The notes under the pieces: generated by a model | The model's input: only the letters and a program-made list of their open reading frames with translations | What the model was told of the DNA's origin: nothing | The model's database searches: none | In this document: positions 49,572 to 59,239 of the stretch, one piece after another | How positions within the stretch are numbered: the stretch's first letter is position 1 | How the letters are laid out: every line of letters begins with the position of its first letter | Source of the DNA: Prochlorococcus sp. AG-402-P16 | GTDB lineage: Bacteria > Cyanobacteriota > Cyanobacteriia > PCC-6307 > Cyanobiaceae | DNA: 64,000 nucleotides | Direction of reading: 5' to 3' | Assembly (NCBI GenBank): GCA_003216295.1 | Contig: QCJB01000001.1 | Coordinates: 95,595-159,594, forward strand | Position numbers and translations under genes: made by a program

Positions 49572-49961
49572 TCAAAATGGAATCTCATCGTCATTTGCTT
49601 TTTGATTGAATGAGCCACTGTTGTTAAAACTATTATTGTCTGTATCTCTTTTTGAGCCTAATAATTCAAGACGATCAACTCTTACAACCGGCTTGTTTCT
49701 ATCTTCTCCAGTATTACGATCTTTCCAGGTATCTAATTTGAAGCTACCACTTACTCCAATTAAAGATCCTTTTTTCACATAATCTGCTGCAACTTGAGCT
49801 TGCTTTCCCCATATTTCTAAGTTGAACCAATCAGGTTCATCATCTCTATTTCGTCTATTAACTGCCAAAGTCAGATTTGCGACTACTGATCCAGATTCAA
49901 AATATCTGACCTCAGGATCTCTTCCTGCTCTGCCTACAAGAGTGACTGAATTTATTGACAT
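49572..49961 (-). CDS. ssb: Single-stranded DNA-binding protein
   Basis: OB-fold protein that coats single-stranded DNA in replication and repair. The 129-residue product starts MSINSVTLVGRAGRDPEVRY, has WFNLEIWGKQAQVAADYVKKG (about 45-65) and RVDRLELLG, followed by a Asn/Ser-rich flexible linker and the acidic tip DDEIPF that recruits partner proteins. It is divergent from mreB (76 bp between starts) and its 3' end faces the DedA gene. Confidence 0.95.
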   Translation of the reverse strand: MSINSVTLVGRAGRDPEVRYFESGSVVANLTLAVNRRNRDDEPDWFNLEIWGKQAQVAADYVKKGSLIGVSGSFKLDTWKDRNTGEDRNKPVVRVDRLELLGSKRDTDNNSFNNSGSFNQKANDDEIPF

Positions 49962-50037
49962 TTTGGTCTCCGGTGTTTATTGGTTGCTTGATAATGTATT
50001 TATCTTAGTTGAACTCTCTTTATGATTGCTCAAATGA

Positions 50038-51099
50038 TTGAAATCCGTGTTTTTTAACCGTTTCAAATTCTCCCGAGATATTGGGATCGATTTAGGTACA
50101 GCCAATACCTTGATTTATGTTTCTGGTAAGGGGATTGTGCTGCAAGAACCTTCTGTTGTAGCAATGGACTTAGAGGAAGGAGTGCCTTTGGCCGTAGGTG
50201 ATGATGCAAAGTTAATGTTAGGACGAACGCCTGGAAATATTCGCGCTGTAAGACCTCTCAGAGATGGAGTAATAGCTGATTTTGACGCTGCAGAGCAAAT
50301 GCTCAAGACATTTATTCAAAAATGTAATGAGGGGCGAGGAATTATTGCACCTCGTCTAGTAGTTGGTATTCCAAGTGGAGTGACTGGAGTAGAGAGACGT
50401 GCTGTTAGAGAGGCTGGTTTAGCTGGGGCAAGAGAGGTGCACTTGATTGATGAACCTGTAGCTGCTGCAATTGGGGCCTCTTTGCCAGTAACAGAACCCA
50501 TTGGAACAATGATTGTCGATATTGGAGGTGGAACCACTGAAGTAGCTGTTCTGAGCTTGGGTGGAACAGTTTTAAGTGAATCTGTCAGGGTGGCAGGTGA
50601 TGAAATCAATGATTCGATTGCAACTTATTTGAAGAAAGTTCATAATTTAGTTGTTGGGGAAAGAACAGCTGAAGAAATAAAAATCAAAATTGGCTCAGCT
50701 TTTCCCTCTAATGAATTTGATCTGCAATCAATTGATGTAAGGGGTTTACATTTACTTTCAGGTTTACCTCGATCAATAAATTTGAAAGCGGGTGATTTAC
50801 GTGAGGCGATGTCTGAACCCTTAAATAAGATTGTCGATGCTGTAAAAAGAACTCTTGAGAGAACGCCTCCTGAACTTGCTGCAGATATTGTTGATAGGGG
50901 GATCATGCTTGCAGGAGGGGGAGCTTTAGTGAGAGGAATTAGTGATCTTTTGAGCCATGAAACAGGAATTTTTACTCATGTTGCGGAGGATCCTTTGTTG
51001 TGTGTAGTTAATGGATGTGGAAAGGTACTAGATGATTTCAAAGCAATGAGGAGAGTTTTAGATACTCCTGATTTTGCCAGAAATGTAATTAGAGATTAA
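50038..51099 (+). CDS. mreB: Rod shape-determining protein MreB
   Basis: Actin-like filament protein that guides lateral cell-wall synthesis. ATPase motifs are DIGIDLGTANTLIY (phosphate 1, about 14-27), IVDIGGGTTEVAVLSLGG (phosphate 2, about 160-177) and LAGGGALVRGI (adenosine site, about 290-300). From the TTG at 50038 it has 353 residues; the GTG at 50047 (protein starting FFNRFKF) is an equally good start and gives 350. It heads an mreB-mreC-mreD operon with only 4 bp before mreC. Confidence 0.96.
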   Translation: MKSVFFNRFKFSRDIGIDLGTANTLIYVSGKGIVLQEPSVVAMDLEEGVPLAVGDDAKLMLGRTPGNIRAVRPLRDGVIADFDAAEQMLKTFIQKCNEGRGIIAPRLVVGIPSGVTGVERRAVREAGLAGAREVHLIDEPVAAAIGASLPVTEPIGTMIVDIGGGTTEVAVLSLGGTVLSESVRVAGDEINDSIATYLKKVHNLVVGERTAEEIKIKIGSAFPSNEFDLQSIDVRGLHLLSGLPRSINLKAGDLREAMSEPLNKIVDAVKRTLERTPPELAADIVDRGIMLAGGGALVRGISDLLSHETGIFTHVAEDPLLCVVNGCGKVLDDFKAMRRVLDTPDFARNVIRD

Positions 51100-51103
51100 T
51101 AAA

Positions 51104-51859
51104 TTGATTAAAGCCCGAAGGAAAATTGGGTTGCATCTTCTAGCCAAAAGTAGTTTTTGGTTAATATTTTTAATTGGAGCTTTATTATTTGGTGTTCGTT
51201 GGACAAAAGGTACGGGATATATGGATTTCTATGCTGTCTTGGTGAAACCAATTCTTCCTGGTACAGCACAAAGAGAATGGATTAAAGAAGGCGAAAAGAT
51301 TGAACAAAAGATTCGGATTAAATTATTGGAAGACGATAATAATAGATTGAGAAAGGCATTATCTTTGAAAAGCTTTAATGCCGATCAAAGGATTTCAGCA
51401 GCTGTTATTGCAAGATCTTCAAGAAATTGGTGGCAAAAATTAGAAATTAATAAAGGAGCAAAGGATGGCGTCACGGCGGGACAAACTGTAATTGGCCCGG
51501 GAGGATTAGTTGGAATAGTAGATAGTTCTACTATTCTCACATCAAGAGTTAGGTTGCTTACTGATCCAGGGCATCAGATAGGAGCTTGGATTTCGCGAAT
51601 TAAGCAGCATGGAATTTTGACAGGGATGGGAACAAATAGACCAAAATTAATTTTCTTAAATAAAAATAGTCTTGCTCAAATTGGTGATGCTGTAACGACG
51701 TCCCCAGCTAGTACTATATTGCCTCCAAATTTAACAATTGGGATTGTAAGATTTGTAGATGCAAAAGCTTTACCTTCTCCTTACGCAATAGTGCAATTAA
51801 CTGCCTCACCTGAGGCTATAGATTGGGTCCAAGTTTTAAAAAATAATGATTCGAAATAA
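51104..51859 (+). CDS. mreC: Rod shape-determining protein MreC
   Basis: Bitopic protein of the elongasome. The 251-residue product has one N-terminal membrane helix (about 12-32, LLAKSSFWLIFLIGALLFG), a coiled-coil (about 60-85, EKIEQKIRIKLLEDDNNRL) and the MreC beta-barrel domain (about 95-245), including INKGAKDGVTAGQTVIGPGG. The start is a TTG at 51104; no in-frame ATG nearby is credible. The 3' end overlaps the mreD-like gene by 14 bp, which confirms the operon. Confidence 0.93.
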   Translation: MIKARRKIGLHLLAKSSFWLIFLIGALLFGVRWTKGTGYMDFYAVLVKPILPGTAQREWIKEGEKIEQKIRIKLLEDDNNRLRKALSLKSFNADQRISAAVIARSSRNWWQKLEINKGAKDGVTAGQTVIGPGGLVGIVDSSTILTSRVRLLTDPGHQIGAWISRIKQHGILTGMGTNRPKLIFLNKNSLAQIGDAVTTSPASTILPPNLTIGIVRFVDAKALPSPYAIVQLTASPEAIDWVQVLKNNDSK

Positions 51860-52346
51860 TAAAAAGTTATTATTATTTTTTACGGTAGTTTGTTTACCAG
51901 CTTTTGTAATCGGATCACCTGAATGGTTAAAGATTAATGGGATTACGCCTTGCTGGCCAGTTATTTGGTTGCTGCCATTTTCACTTAAAAGCCGTCCTTG
52001 GATAGCCTTTCTTGCTGCAATTTGCTTGGGAATTTTCATGGATTCTTTTACAATTGATAAAGTTTCTTATATACCATCTCTAGTCTTTTTATCTTTAGTT
52101 TGGGGTAGAAATAGAATACAAAATAACAAAATAGAATTACTTTTTAATATCGGTTTGATGTCTATTTTTGGAACTATTTGTGTTGGATTTTCAATTTGGA
52201 TTCAAAAAATCTTATTTTATAACTCTTTAAGAAATCATTGGTTCAATTCGTGGGCAATATATGTATTGATATCAGAAATAATTATCACTGGCCTAGTTGC
52301 TCCATTTTTTTCTTCTTGGCTGCTTCTTTCTTATAAAAAAAACTAA
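51846..52346 (+). CDS. mreD: MreD-like membrane protein
   Basis: A 166-residue membrane protein with about five hydrophobic segments (7-22, 33-50, 54-75, 95-120, 130-160). Sequence conservation of MreD is weak, so the call relies on topology and on its place overlapping mreC by 14 bp in an mreBC operon. Motif-like WPVIWLLPFSLKSRPW and AAICLGIFMDSF (about 57-68) resemble the L-G-x-x-x-D region of MreD. Confidence 0.8.
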   Translation: MIRNNKKLLLFFTVVCLPAFVIGSPEWLKINGITPCWPVIWLLPFSLKSRPWIAFLAAICLGIFMDSFTIDKVSYIPSLVFLSLVWGRNRIQNNKIELLFNIGLMSIFGTICVGFSIWIQKILFYNSLRNHWFNSWAIYVLISEIIITGLVAPFFSSWLLLSYKKN

Positions 52347-52526
52347 TGAGAAATTATTGAAATCTTAAGAAATAGAATAAATACTTATTTATTAGCAGGG
52401 ACTCTGTCTCTTAAATTGTACAAAGAGTTATCTTTACTGGCCTTTAAGATGATATCTTCATTAAACAAGGAGTCCATTTCGATATAAAATTTTGATGGCC
52501 CTGTCACGAAGACAACAGCTAATCTT

Positions 52527-53267
52527 ATGACCTGTATTTTGGTTGTAGATGATGAACCAGCAGTACTAAAAGTCTTGGTTACAAGACTGAATCTTGCTGG
52601 TTATCAAGTTCTATCTGCACAGGACGGAGAGCAAGCTCTTGAGGTGTTTCATAAAGAAGCTCCAGATTTAGTTGTTCTAGATGTAATGCTCCCAAAGATG
52701 GATGGCTTTGCTGTTTGTCGAAGGATAAGAGCAGAATCTTGTGTTCCAATAATATTTTTGACTGCACTTGAGGCGATTTCTGAAAGAGTCGCAGGTTTAG
52801 ATTTAGGTGCCGATGATTATTTAGCTAAGCCTTTTAGTCCGAAGGAGTTAGAGGCTAGAATTGCTACAATATTGAGAAGAGTTGGACCTGCTCCAACAGT
52901 TGATGAGCCAAGAGAAGTGCCTTCTGGGCAAGGTGTAATGAAACTTGGTGATCTTGTCGTAGATACCAATAGAAGACAAGTTAGTAGAGGTGGAGAGCGC
53001 ATAGGCCTTACTTACACTGAATTCAGTTTATTAGAGTTACTTTTTCGTGACCCTGGACGTGTGGTTCCAAGAGCAGAGATTTTGGAACAACTTTGGGGTT
53101 ATCCTCCCAGAAGAGCAGCTGATTTAAGGGTGGTTGATGTTTATGTGGCTAGGTTAAGAGGCAAGCTTGAGCCTGATCCAAGGAATCCTGAATTAATATT
53201 GACTGTAAGAGGTATTGGTTATGCTTCTCAAAGGATGGGAGAATTTCCTACGGCTATTGCCAGTTAG
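52527..53267 (+). CDS. OmpR/PhoB-family response regulator (RpaB/Ycf27-like)
   Basis: A 246-residue two-component response regulator. The receiver has VVDDEPAVLK (acid pocket, about 6-9), phospho-acceptor Asp in LVVLDVMLPKMDG (about 53), IIFLTAL (Thr) and AKPFSPKELEARI (Lys, about 104). The winged-helix DNA-binding domain (about 140-235) contains TYTEFSLLELLFRDPGRVVP, RVVDVYVARLRGKLEPDP and LTVRGIGY. It resembles the cyanobacterial RpaB/Ycf27 group in the KPFSPKELEARI and TEFSLLELL stretches, but I cannot assign it to RpaB with certainty. No histidine kinase is adjacent. Confidence 0.92.
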   Translation: MTCILVVDDEPAVLKVLVTRLNLAGYQVLSAQDGEQALEVFHKEAPDLVVLDVMLPKMDGFAVCRRIRAESCVPIIFLTALEAISERVAGLDLGADDYLAKPFSPKELEARIATILRRVGPAPTVDEPREVPSGQGVMKLGDLVVDTNRRQVSRGGERIGLTYTEFSLLELLFRDPGRVVPRAEILEQLWGYPPRRAADLRVVDVYVARLRGKLEPDPRNPELILTVRGIGYASQRMGEFPTAIAS

Positions 53268-53334
53268 AGATTACTAGCTGAATATTGAAAGGTTTTTCAT
53301 TGTCTTTAGATTTTTGTTGTATGCTTGATTTTCC

Positions 53335-54855
53335 TTGTCTGATTTAAGAGAGACTCGCCTTGAAAAGGCAAAAGTGCTTCAAAGCCTTGGTCAAGGTCCG
53401 TATGGATTGAATTTTAAAGCTACTGACTCATCAGTTTTTTTACAAGAAAAGTTCAAAGATTTGCCAAATGGTAAAGAAAATTCAGAAGTAGTCTCAATGG
53501 CAGGGCGAGTAACTGCTCGTCGAGTTATGGGCAAACTTGCTTTTTTTACTCTCGCAGATGAAACAGGAACAATTCAACTGTTTTTAGAGAAGGCGACATT
53601 AAATCAAAATGAAAATCATAAAAATCTTCAGAATAATTTTGAAAATATTACTTCTCTCGTTGATTCTGGTGATTGGATTGGAGTAAGTGGAATATTGAGG
53701 AGAACCGATAGAGGGGAGCTTTCGATAAAGGTTTTTGAATGGACAATGTTGTCTAAATCTTTACAGCCTCTACCAGACAAATGGCATGGACTGGCTGATG
53801 TGGAAAAACGATATAGGCAGAGATATTTAGATTTAATTGTTAATCCTCAGTCAAGAAAAACTTTTCGAACTCGGGCTTTATTAGTTAGCTCAATTAGAAG
53901 ATGGCTTGATGAAAAAAATTTCCTTGAGATTGAAACTCCAGTTTTACAATCAGAGGCTGGAGGAGCGGATGCAAGGCCTTTTATCACACATCACAACACT
54001 CTTGATTTACCTTTGTATTTGAGAATTGCAACAGAATTACATCTTAAAAGATTAGTCGTAGGGGGTTTTCAAAAGGTTTATGAATTAGGAAGAATTTTTA
54101 GAAATGAAGGAATTAGTACTCGTCATAATCCTGAATTTACTTCGGTTGAAATTTATGAGGCTTTTGCTGATTATTTTGACATGATGAAATTAACAGAAGA
54201 ATTACTTTCATCTGTTTGTGAAAAGATTTGTGGATCTACCAAAATTATTTATCAATCTCAAGAAATAGATTTGAGTCCTCCTTGGAGAAGGGCAACTATG
54301 CATGAATTAGTTCAGGAGTTTACAGGAATTGACTTTCGAATATTTGGAGATTCAATCATGGAGGCACGTGCTGCAATGCTTCAAGAAGGGCTCCAGGTCC
54401 CAGATAAGGCTGACAGTGTAGGAAGACTTTTAAACGAAGCTTTTGAGCAAGCTGTTGAGCCTAAGTTGATTCAACCAACATTTGTTATGGATTATCCTAT
54501 TGAGATTTCTCCATTAGCGAGAAAACATCGATCTAAAGATGGTTTGGTCGAAAGATTTGAACTTTTTATTGTAGGAAGGGAAACCGCAAATGCCTTTAGT
54601 GAGTTAATTGATCCAGTAGATCAAAAAGAACGTTTACTTTTACAGCAAGATAAAAAAGAAGCTGGAGACCTTGAGGCACATAGCTTGGATGAAGATTTTA
54701 TAAACGCACTAGAAGTAGGAATGCCTCCAACAGGAGGTCTTGGTATAGGGATTGATAGGTTCGTAATGCTTTTAACTGACAGCCCTTCAATAAGAGATGT
54801 CATTGCTTTTCCTTTGATGCGTCCAGAATCAAATTTAAAACAAAGTGGAAAGTGA
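53335..54855 (+). CDS. lysS: Lysyl-tRNA synthetase (class II)
   Basis: Charges tRNA-Lys with lysine. The 506-residue product has an OB-fold anticodon domain (about 50-150; [21 protein letters not shown]) and a class II core: motif 1 [21 protein letters not shown] (about 198-218), motif 2 [20 protein letters not shown] (about 249-268) and motif 3 [14 protein letters not shown] (about 467-480). The start is a TTG at 53335 ([13 protein letters not shown]). An ATG-initiated alternative in another frame runs into a stop, which supports TTG. Confidence 0.96.
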   Translation: MSDLRETRLEKAKVLQSLGQGPYGLNFKATDSSVFLQEKFKDLPNGKENSEVVSMAGRVTARRVMGKLAFFTLADETGTIQLFLEKATLNQNENHKNLQNNFENITSLVDSGDWIGVSGILRRTDRGELSIKVFEWTMLSKSLQPLPDKWHGLADVEKRYRQRYLDLIVNPQSRKTFRTRALLVSSIRRWLDEKNFLEIETPVLQSEAGGADARPFITHHNTLDLPLYLRIATELHLKRLVVGGFQKVYELGRIFRNEGISTRHNPEFTSVEIYEAFADYFDMMKLTEELLSSVCEKICGSTKIIYQSQEIDLSPPWRRATMHELVQEFTGIDFRIFGDSIMEARAAMLQEGLQVPDKADSVGRLLNEAFEQAVEPKLIQPTFVMDYPIEISPLARKHRSKDGLVERFELFIVGRETANAFSELIDPVDQKERLLLQQDKKEAGDLEAHSLDEDFINALEVGMPPTGGLGIGIDRFVMLLTDSPSIRDVIAFPLMRPESNLKQSGK

Positions 54856-54896
54856 CCCATCACAGTGGATAATAGGCGAGTAAGAATTTTGTTCAG

Positions 54897-55148
54897 ATGA
54901 GTGGCGAGAGAGTTGGTTTTCGTTTCAAACACGCAGATGCGGTTGTGAAACGAAATCCCCAGGGGCGTTCAAGACGTGGCTGGGTTATGGAACCTGTCGA
55001 GCAAACGACAAGTAGGGGAACTAAAATGCCTGCTTATCGAATTAGATGGCGTGATAGTGAGCGCCCTGAAATAGTTTTGCAACATATGCTAATTGCTGAC
55101 CCTGATCCAACTCCTCCACCAGAGAACGTGAGTTTAGATCCTGCTTGA
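54897..55148 (+). CDS. Conserved cyanobacterial hypothetical protein
   Basis: An 83-residue basic, soluble protein with no signal or membrane segment. It has a compact region with GFRFKHADAVVKRNPQGRSR, GWVMEPVEQTTSRGTKMPAY and RIRWRDSERPEIVLQHML, suggesting a small beta-barrel, followed by a Pro-rich tail (ADPDPTPPPENV). I do not recognise a named domain. Clean codon use, a good ATG and its place between lysS (41 bp) and smpB make it a real gene. Function unknown. Confidence 0.75.
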   Translation: MSGERVGFRFKHADAVVKRNPQGRSRRGWVMEPVEQTTSRGTKMPAYRIRWRDSERPEIVLQHMLIADPDPTPPPENVSLDPA

Positions 55149-55208
55149 AGATTGGTTATTTAGAGTTGACGTTACGACTGATTTAAAAAGATATTTAACA
55201 TCACAAAA

Positions 55209-55724
55209 TTAAAAATGCTTGAGAGCATTTGCAACATCCTTCTTTGATGCATTAACTTTTTCTCTATCCCTTTTATCATGTAACTTTCTTCCTTTTCCTA
55301 TACCTATTTTTAATTTAATCCATGAGCCTTTTAAATAAAGACTTAAAGGAATTAATGCTAATCCTTTTCTCTCTAAATTTATTTTTAATTTGTCTATTTC
55401 CTTGCGATGAGCAAGAAGTTTTTTTATTCTTAAAGGATCATGATTAAAGAATTTACCTGCGTAATTATGAGGAGATATATGCACATTATGAAGTTGAATT
55501 TGATTTTTTTTAATCAAGCAAAATCCATCTTTTAAATTTACTTTTCCAGCTCTAATTGACTTGACTTCGGTTCCCAGAAGCTCCAAACCAGTCTCAATAG
55601 TTTCGAAAATTTCATATTCATATCTTGCTTGTCGATTCTCAGCCAAGTGACGATTCCCATCAACTTGAGAATTTTTATTGGATTTCTTCTTTCCTTTTTT
55701 GCTCATTTTTCTATTTACCTCCAA
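55209..55724 (-). CDS. smpB: SsrA-binding protein SmpB
   Basis: SmpB carries tmRNA into stalled ribosomes in trans-translation. The 171-residue product has a long Lys/Asn-rich N-terminus, then [40 protein letters not shown] (about 53-72), [28 protein letters not shown] and a Lys-rich tail [18 protein letters not shown] that is expected to form a helix on the ribosome. The tmRNA gene is not in the window. It is divergent from ruvB with 29 bp between starts. Confidence 0.96.
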   Translation of the reverse strand: MEVNRKMSKKGKKKSNKNSQVDGNRHLAENRQARYEYEIFETIETGLELLGTEVKSIRAGKVNLKDGFCLIKKNQIQLHNVHISPHNYAGKFFNHDPLRIKKLLAHRKEIDKLKINLERKGLALIPLSLYLKGSWIKLKIGIGKGRKLHDKRDREKVNASKKDVANALKHF

Positions 55725-55753
55725 TTTTGTTGATATGCCACTAACCTTCGTTC

Positions 55754-56824
55754 ATGGCAATTGTGTCTTCAATTACTAATCATTCATCTTCTCCCAATGA
55801 TAAAGGAGAAGAAAGATTAGTAGGTTCTGGTCTTTTAAAAGGAGAGATTCAACTATCTAAGAAAGATTCTTTGAGACCCTCATCTTTTGAAGAATTTATA
55901 GGGCAGTCTGAGTTAAAGAAAGTTTTAGGTATTTCGGTTAAAGCTGCATTATCAAGAGGAGAAGCGCTAGATCATTTAATGCTCTATGGGCCACCAGGGC
56001 TTGGTAAAACGACTATGGCTTTAGTTGTAGCTGAGGAATTAGGGGTCAAAGCAAAGGTTACAAGCGCACCTGCACTTGAAAGGCCAAGGGATATTGTTGG
56101 ATTATTAATAAATATGCAACCTCGAGACTTAATTTTTGTTGATGAAATTCACAGACTTAATCGAATATCAGAGGAACTTTTATATCCAGCCATGGAAGAT
56201 AGAAGACTTGATTTGACAGTAGGTAAAGGTACATCTTCGAGAATGAGATCAATCGAAATCCCACCTTTTACTTTGGTTGGAGCAACTACAAAGCCAGCGG
56301 CATTAAGTTCGCCTATGAGAGATCGCTTCGGTATTACACAAAGATTTGATTTTTATAGTCATTTTGAACTTGAAAATATCATCAAAAGATCTGCAAAATT
56401 AATTAATTTATTTGTCTCCGATGAAGCATCTCTTAAATTAGCTGGAAGAAGTAGAGGCACTCCCAGAATTGCTAATAGACTTATTCGAAGAGTGCGTGAT
56501 TATGCAGAAGTTTATTCTTGTTCAAATATTATTGATGAAAAAATTGTTGATGATGCGCTTGACTTATATCGAGTAGATCAACGAGGTTTAGATGCAACTG
56601 ATAGAGGTTATCTTTCTTTAATAATTAATTCCTATTCAGGAGGTCCTGTAGGGATTGAGACTTTAGCAGCAGCTCTTGGAGAAGATTCAACCACTCTAGA
56701 AACTGTAGTTGAGCCTTATTTAATGCAGATTGGATTTTTACAAAGAACATCTAGAGGAAGGGTTGTTACTCCAGCTGCTAAAAAACATTACTTGTTAACT
56801 TCAGACAATAAAATGGATAGATGA
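55754..56824 (+). CDS. ruvB: Holliday junction branch-migration ATPase RuvB
   Basis: Hexameric AAA+ motor that, with RuvA, drives branch migration. The 356-residue product has [19 protein letters not shown] (about 41-59), Walker [18 protein letters not shown] (about 76-92), Walker B FVDEIHRL (about 129), sensor 1 [20 protein letters not shown] with the Arg finger (about 175-194), and the C-terminal winged helix [12 protein letters not shown]. The N-terminus is about 35 residues longer than in E. coli. The stop overlaps the TPR gene start as ATGA. Confidence 0.96.
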   Translation: MAIVSSITNHSSSPNDKGEERLVGSGLLKGEIQLSKKDSLRPSSFEEFIGQSELKKVLGISVKAALSRGEALDHLMLYGPPGLGKTTMALVVAEELGVKAKVTSAPALERPRDIVGLLINMQPRDLIFVDEIHRLNRISEELLYPAMEDRRLDLTVGKGTSSRMRSIEIPPFTLVGATTKPAALSSPMRDRFGITQRFDFYSHFELENIIKRSAKLINLFVSDEASLKLAGRSRGTPRIANRLIRRVRDYAEVYSCSNIIDEKIVDDALDLYRVDQRGLDATDRGYLSLIINSYSGGPVGIETLAAALGEDSTTLETVVEPYLMQIGFLQRTSRGRVVTPAAKKHYLLTSDNKMDR

Positions 56825-57615
56825 TCATTAAAAGACTGAGTAAAGTTATACTTCTTTTTTCAATTGTTTCAATTTTTGTTTTAGAGCCTTTTCAAATTCA
56901 AGCAAAGCAAATTCCTAAATTTCTTTTTGATAGAGCTCTTCAAGAAAGTCAGGAAGGAGATTTTATTCAAGCTAAAAAAGATTGGGATCTTTTTCTCAGT
57001 GAAAATCCTGATGATCCTGCTGCATTAAGTAATAGAGGAAATATTCTCCTAGCTCTTGGAGATCCTGAGGGTGCGATTATTGATCAAACTAAAGCTATAC
57101 AAATTTCACCAGAGGATTTAGATCCTTATTTAAATCGTGGAATTGCAAAGGAAGCTTTACAGCTTTGGGAAGCAGCTAAAAATGATTACAACATGGTTTT
57201 AAAGCAAAACCCTGAGAATGTTTCTGCTTTATATAACTTGGGAAATGTAATGGGCTCGATGGGTAATTGGGACGAAGCGAGGAAATTTTTTGCTAAAGCT
57301 GCTTCATCTGGAAATGCAATTGCTATGGCTAGATCTAGTGAGGCACTTTCGATTTATCAATTAGGTGATCTTGAACTTGCAGAAAAAAAAATCAGATTAC
57401 TAATACGCAAGTATCCATTATTTGCTGATGCCAGGGCTGCATTAAGCGCGCTTCTTTGGCGGAAAGGCTTTGTGGGTGAGGCTGAAAGTAATTGGGCTGC
57501 AGCAGCTGGACTTGATATCAGATACCGTGAAAAGAATTGGTTGCTAAATTTTCGCCGTTGGCCTCCTAAACCTACGAATGATTTGATTTCATTTCTTGCA
57601 TTGGAGAATAGATGA
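56821..57615 (+). CDS. Exported TPR-repeat protein
   Basis: A 264-residue protein with an N-terminal hydrophobic signal segment (about 7-25, [16 protein letters not shown], possible cleavage after about residue 28) and at least four TPR units from about 35 to 190 (for example [40 protein letters not shown] and [20 protein letters not shown]). It is likely a lumenal, periplasmic or membrane-attached scaffold; some cyanobacterial proteins of this kind help photosystem assembly, but nothing here shows that. It is coupled on both sides by ATGA overlaps to ruvB and the M20 gene. Confidence 0.85.
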   Translation: MIIKRLSKVILLFSIVSIFVLEPFQIQAKQIPKFLFDRALQESQEGDFIQAKKDWDLFLSENPDDPAALSNRGNILLALGDPEGAIIDQTKAIQISPEDLDPYLNRGIAKEALQLWEAAKNDYNMVLKQNPENVSALYNLGNVMGSMGNWDEARKFFAKAASSGNAIAMARSSEALSIYQLGDLELAEKKIRLLIRKYPLFADARAALSALLWRKGFVGEAESNWAAAAGLDIRYREKNWLLNFRRWPPKPTNDLISFLALENR

Positions 57616-58796
57616 AAGATTTAGGCAAACAAATTGAAATTTCCTTGAGAGAAATATTACCTGATTTGATTGAACTCAGGCGTCATTTTCATGCTCACCC
57701 AGAATTAAGTGGCCAGGAATATCAAACTGCTGCTCTTGTGGCGGGTGAGTTAAGGCAATCAGGATGGGAAGTAAAGGAAGCTTTTGGGAGAACTGGAGTA
57801 GTTGCTGAAATCGGCGATCAAAGTGAACCTGTAGTTGGCTTAAGAGTTGATATGGATGCTTTACCTATTGAGGAGAGAACAGGGTTGGATTACTCCTCTT
57901 CACGTCAGGGCTTAATGCATGCATGTGGTCATGATCTGCATACCTGCATAGGCTTGGGAGTGGCGAAAATTTTAGCAAAAAACAGATTTACATCTTCTCC
58001 TATTCGAATAATATTTCAACCTGCTGAAGAGATAGCACAAGGTGCAAATTGGATGAAAGCTGAAAAGGTTCTAGATGGATTACAAGCTCTTTTTGGCGTT
58101 CATGTTTATCCAGATTTGCCATTTGGAAAAATTGGAATAAGAAGCGGTACATTTACGTCAGCAGCAGCTGAATTAGAAATCGATATTGTTGGCGATGGGG
58201 GCCATGGAGCTCGACCACATGAGGGGATAGATTCCATTTGGATTGCGGCAAAAGTAATTAGTGGACTTCAAGAATCTATTAGCAGGCGTCTTGATGCTCT
58301 CAAGCCAGTTGTCATTAGTTTTGGAAAAATTTCAGGTGGAAATGCATTTAATGTTATTGCTGAAAGAGTTAAGCTTCTAGGTACGGTTAGATGTCTTGAT
58401 AGTAAATTATATGAAAATTTGCCGCAATGGATTGAGGAAATAGTAACAAATATTGCTTCTACTTATGGAGCTAAAGCGAATATAAATTTTCGATTAATTG
58501 CACCTCCTGTTTATAATGACCCAGAGTTAACTAACTTAGTATCTAATTGCGCGAAGAATTTTATTAATGAAAAAGATATTGTTTATTTAGAAAACCCTTC
58601 ATTAGGTGCTGAAGATTTTGCTTTCTTTTTGCAAGATGTTCCTGGAACAATGTTTCGATTAGGTGTCGCTGGGGAAAAGGGTTGTGCTCCATTGCATAGC
58701 GGATATTTTTCTTTGGATGAAAGAAGTCTTGAGTTAGGTATAAAAATTTTGTCTCAAACAATAATTATGTCCACCAAGAGTTTTAAAAAAAATTAG
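57612..58796 (+). CDS. M20-family amidohydrolase
   Basis: A 394-residue metal-dependent aminoacylase/carboxypeptidase (M20D) of the hippurate hydrolase or IAA-amino-acid hydrolase type. Metal ligands appear in DMDALPIEE (about 76-84), HACGHDLHTCIGLG (about 100-113) and PAEEIAQGA (about 138-146), with a C-terminal His in LHSGYFSLDE. A dimerisation domain lies at about 190-300 (GDGGHGARPHEGIDSI). It cleaves N-acyl amino acids; the natural substrate is unknown. Its start overlaps the TPR gene stop by 4 bp. Confidence 0.93.
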   Translation: MKDLGKQIEISLREILPDLIELRRHFHAHPELSGQEYQTAALVAGELRQSGWEVKEAFGRTGVVAEIGDQSEPVVGLRVDMDALPIEERTGLDYSSSRQGLMHACGHDLHTCIGLGVAKILAKNRFTSSPIRIIFQPAEEIAQGANWMKAEKVLDGLQALFGVHVYPDLPFGKIGIRSGTFTSAAAELEIDIVGDGGHGARPHEGIDSIWIAAKVISGLQESISRRLDALKPVVISFGKISGGNAFNVIAERVKLLGTVRCLDSKLYENLPQWIEEIVTNIASTYGAKANINFRLIAPPVYNDPELTNLVSNCAKNFINEKDIVYLENPSLGAEDFAFFLQDVPGTMFRLGVAGEKGCAPLHSGYFSLDERSLELGIKILSQTIIMSTKSFKKN

Positions 58797-58806
58797 TCGA
58801 TCCTTC

Positions 58807-59028
58807 ATGAAAAGATTAGGTAACCCATTAGTTTCTTTGTCAGCACCTTTTCTGATTGTGCTTGCAATTACAGGCTTTATGCATAGAGATGGTAGAGATA
58901 GAATTCAGGCATTACCTGCTTTATTAGTTGGAAGTGGAATTATATTGTCAGGAACCATTAGAAGATTTAGACGCAGACGAATGTTGCTCTTAGAGGTAAG
59001 AAAAACTATGGAGGAAAAAAACTATTGA
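58807..59028 (+). CDS. Small membrane protein (DUF3188-like)
   Basis: A 73-residue protein with two predicted membrane helices (about 9-25 and 37-55) and an Arg-rich loop or end (RRFRRRRMLLLEVRK), which predicts a cytosolic C-terminus by the positive-inside rule. It matches my memory of the short cyanobacterial DUF3188 family. It follows the M20 gene by 10 bp and precedes the thiC riboswitch, so it closes the ruvB-TPR-M20 operon. Function unknown. Confidence 0.65.
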   Translation: MKRLGNPLVSLSAPFLIVLAITGFMHRDGRDRIQALPALLVGSGIILSGTIRRFRRRRMLLLEVRKTMEEKNY

Positions 59029-59095
59029 TTTCAAAGATTTTTTATCTATAAAAACTTTAGGGTTGGATTGAGGATTTCGAGCTAATTTATCAATA

Positions 59096-59181
59096 TCACT
59101 AGGGGTGCCATATTGCTTTGCTATATGGCTGAGATCACACCCTCTGAACCTGACCTGGTTTAAACCAAGTAAGGAAAGTGA
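59096..59181 (+). promoter_or_regulatory. TPP riboswitch aptamer (THI element) upstream of thiC
   Basis: The conserved THI-box elements are in order: P1 strand TCACT (59096-59100) pairing with AGTGA (59177-59181); GGGGTGCC; GGCTGAGA (59128-59135); ACCCTCTGAACCTGA; CTGG-TTTAAA-CCA; and GGAAAG. It senses thiamine pyrophosphate and lowers thiC expression when TPP is plentiful. The 58 nt between the aptamer and the thiC start contain the expression platform. A segment at 59205-59216 (TTCCTTCCTTGG) is complementary to aptamer positions 59165-59176 at 11 of 12 positions, a likely alternative helix. Confidence 0.95.
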
Positions 59182-59239
59182 AGTCTTGTGATCTTGTAGG
59201 AATATTCCTTCCTTGGTTTGTTCAATAGCTTTTTAGTTC

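Noticed and set aside
52527..53267. Naming the response regulator rpaB outright
   Set aside because: It resembles RpaB/Ycf27, but several paralogues exist in picocyanobacteria and I could not tell orthology without comparison.
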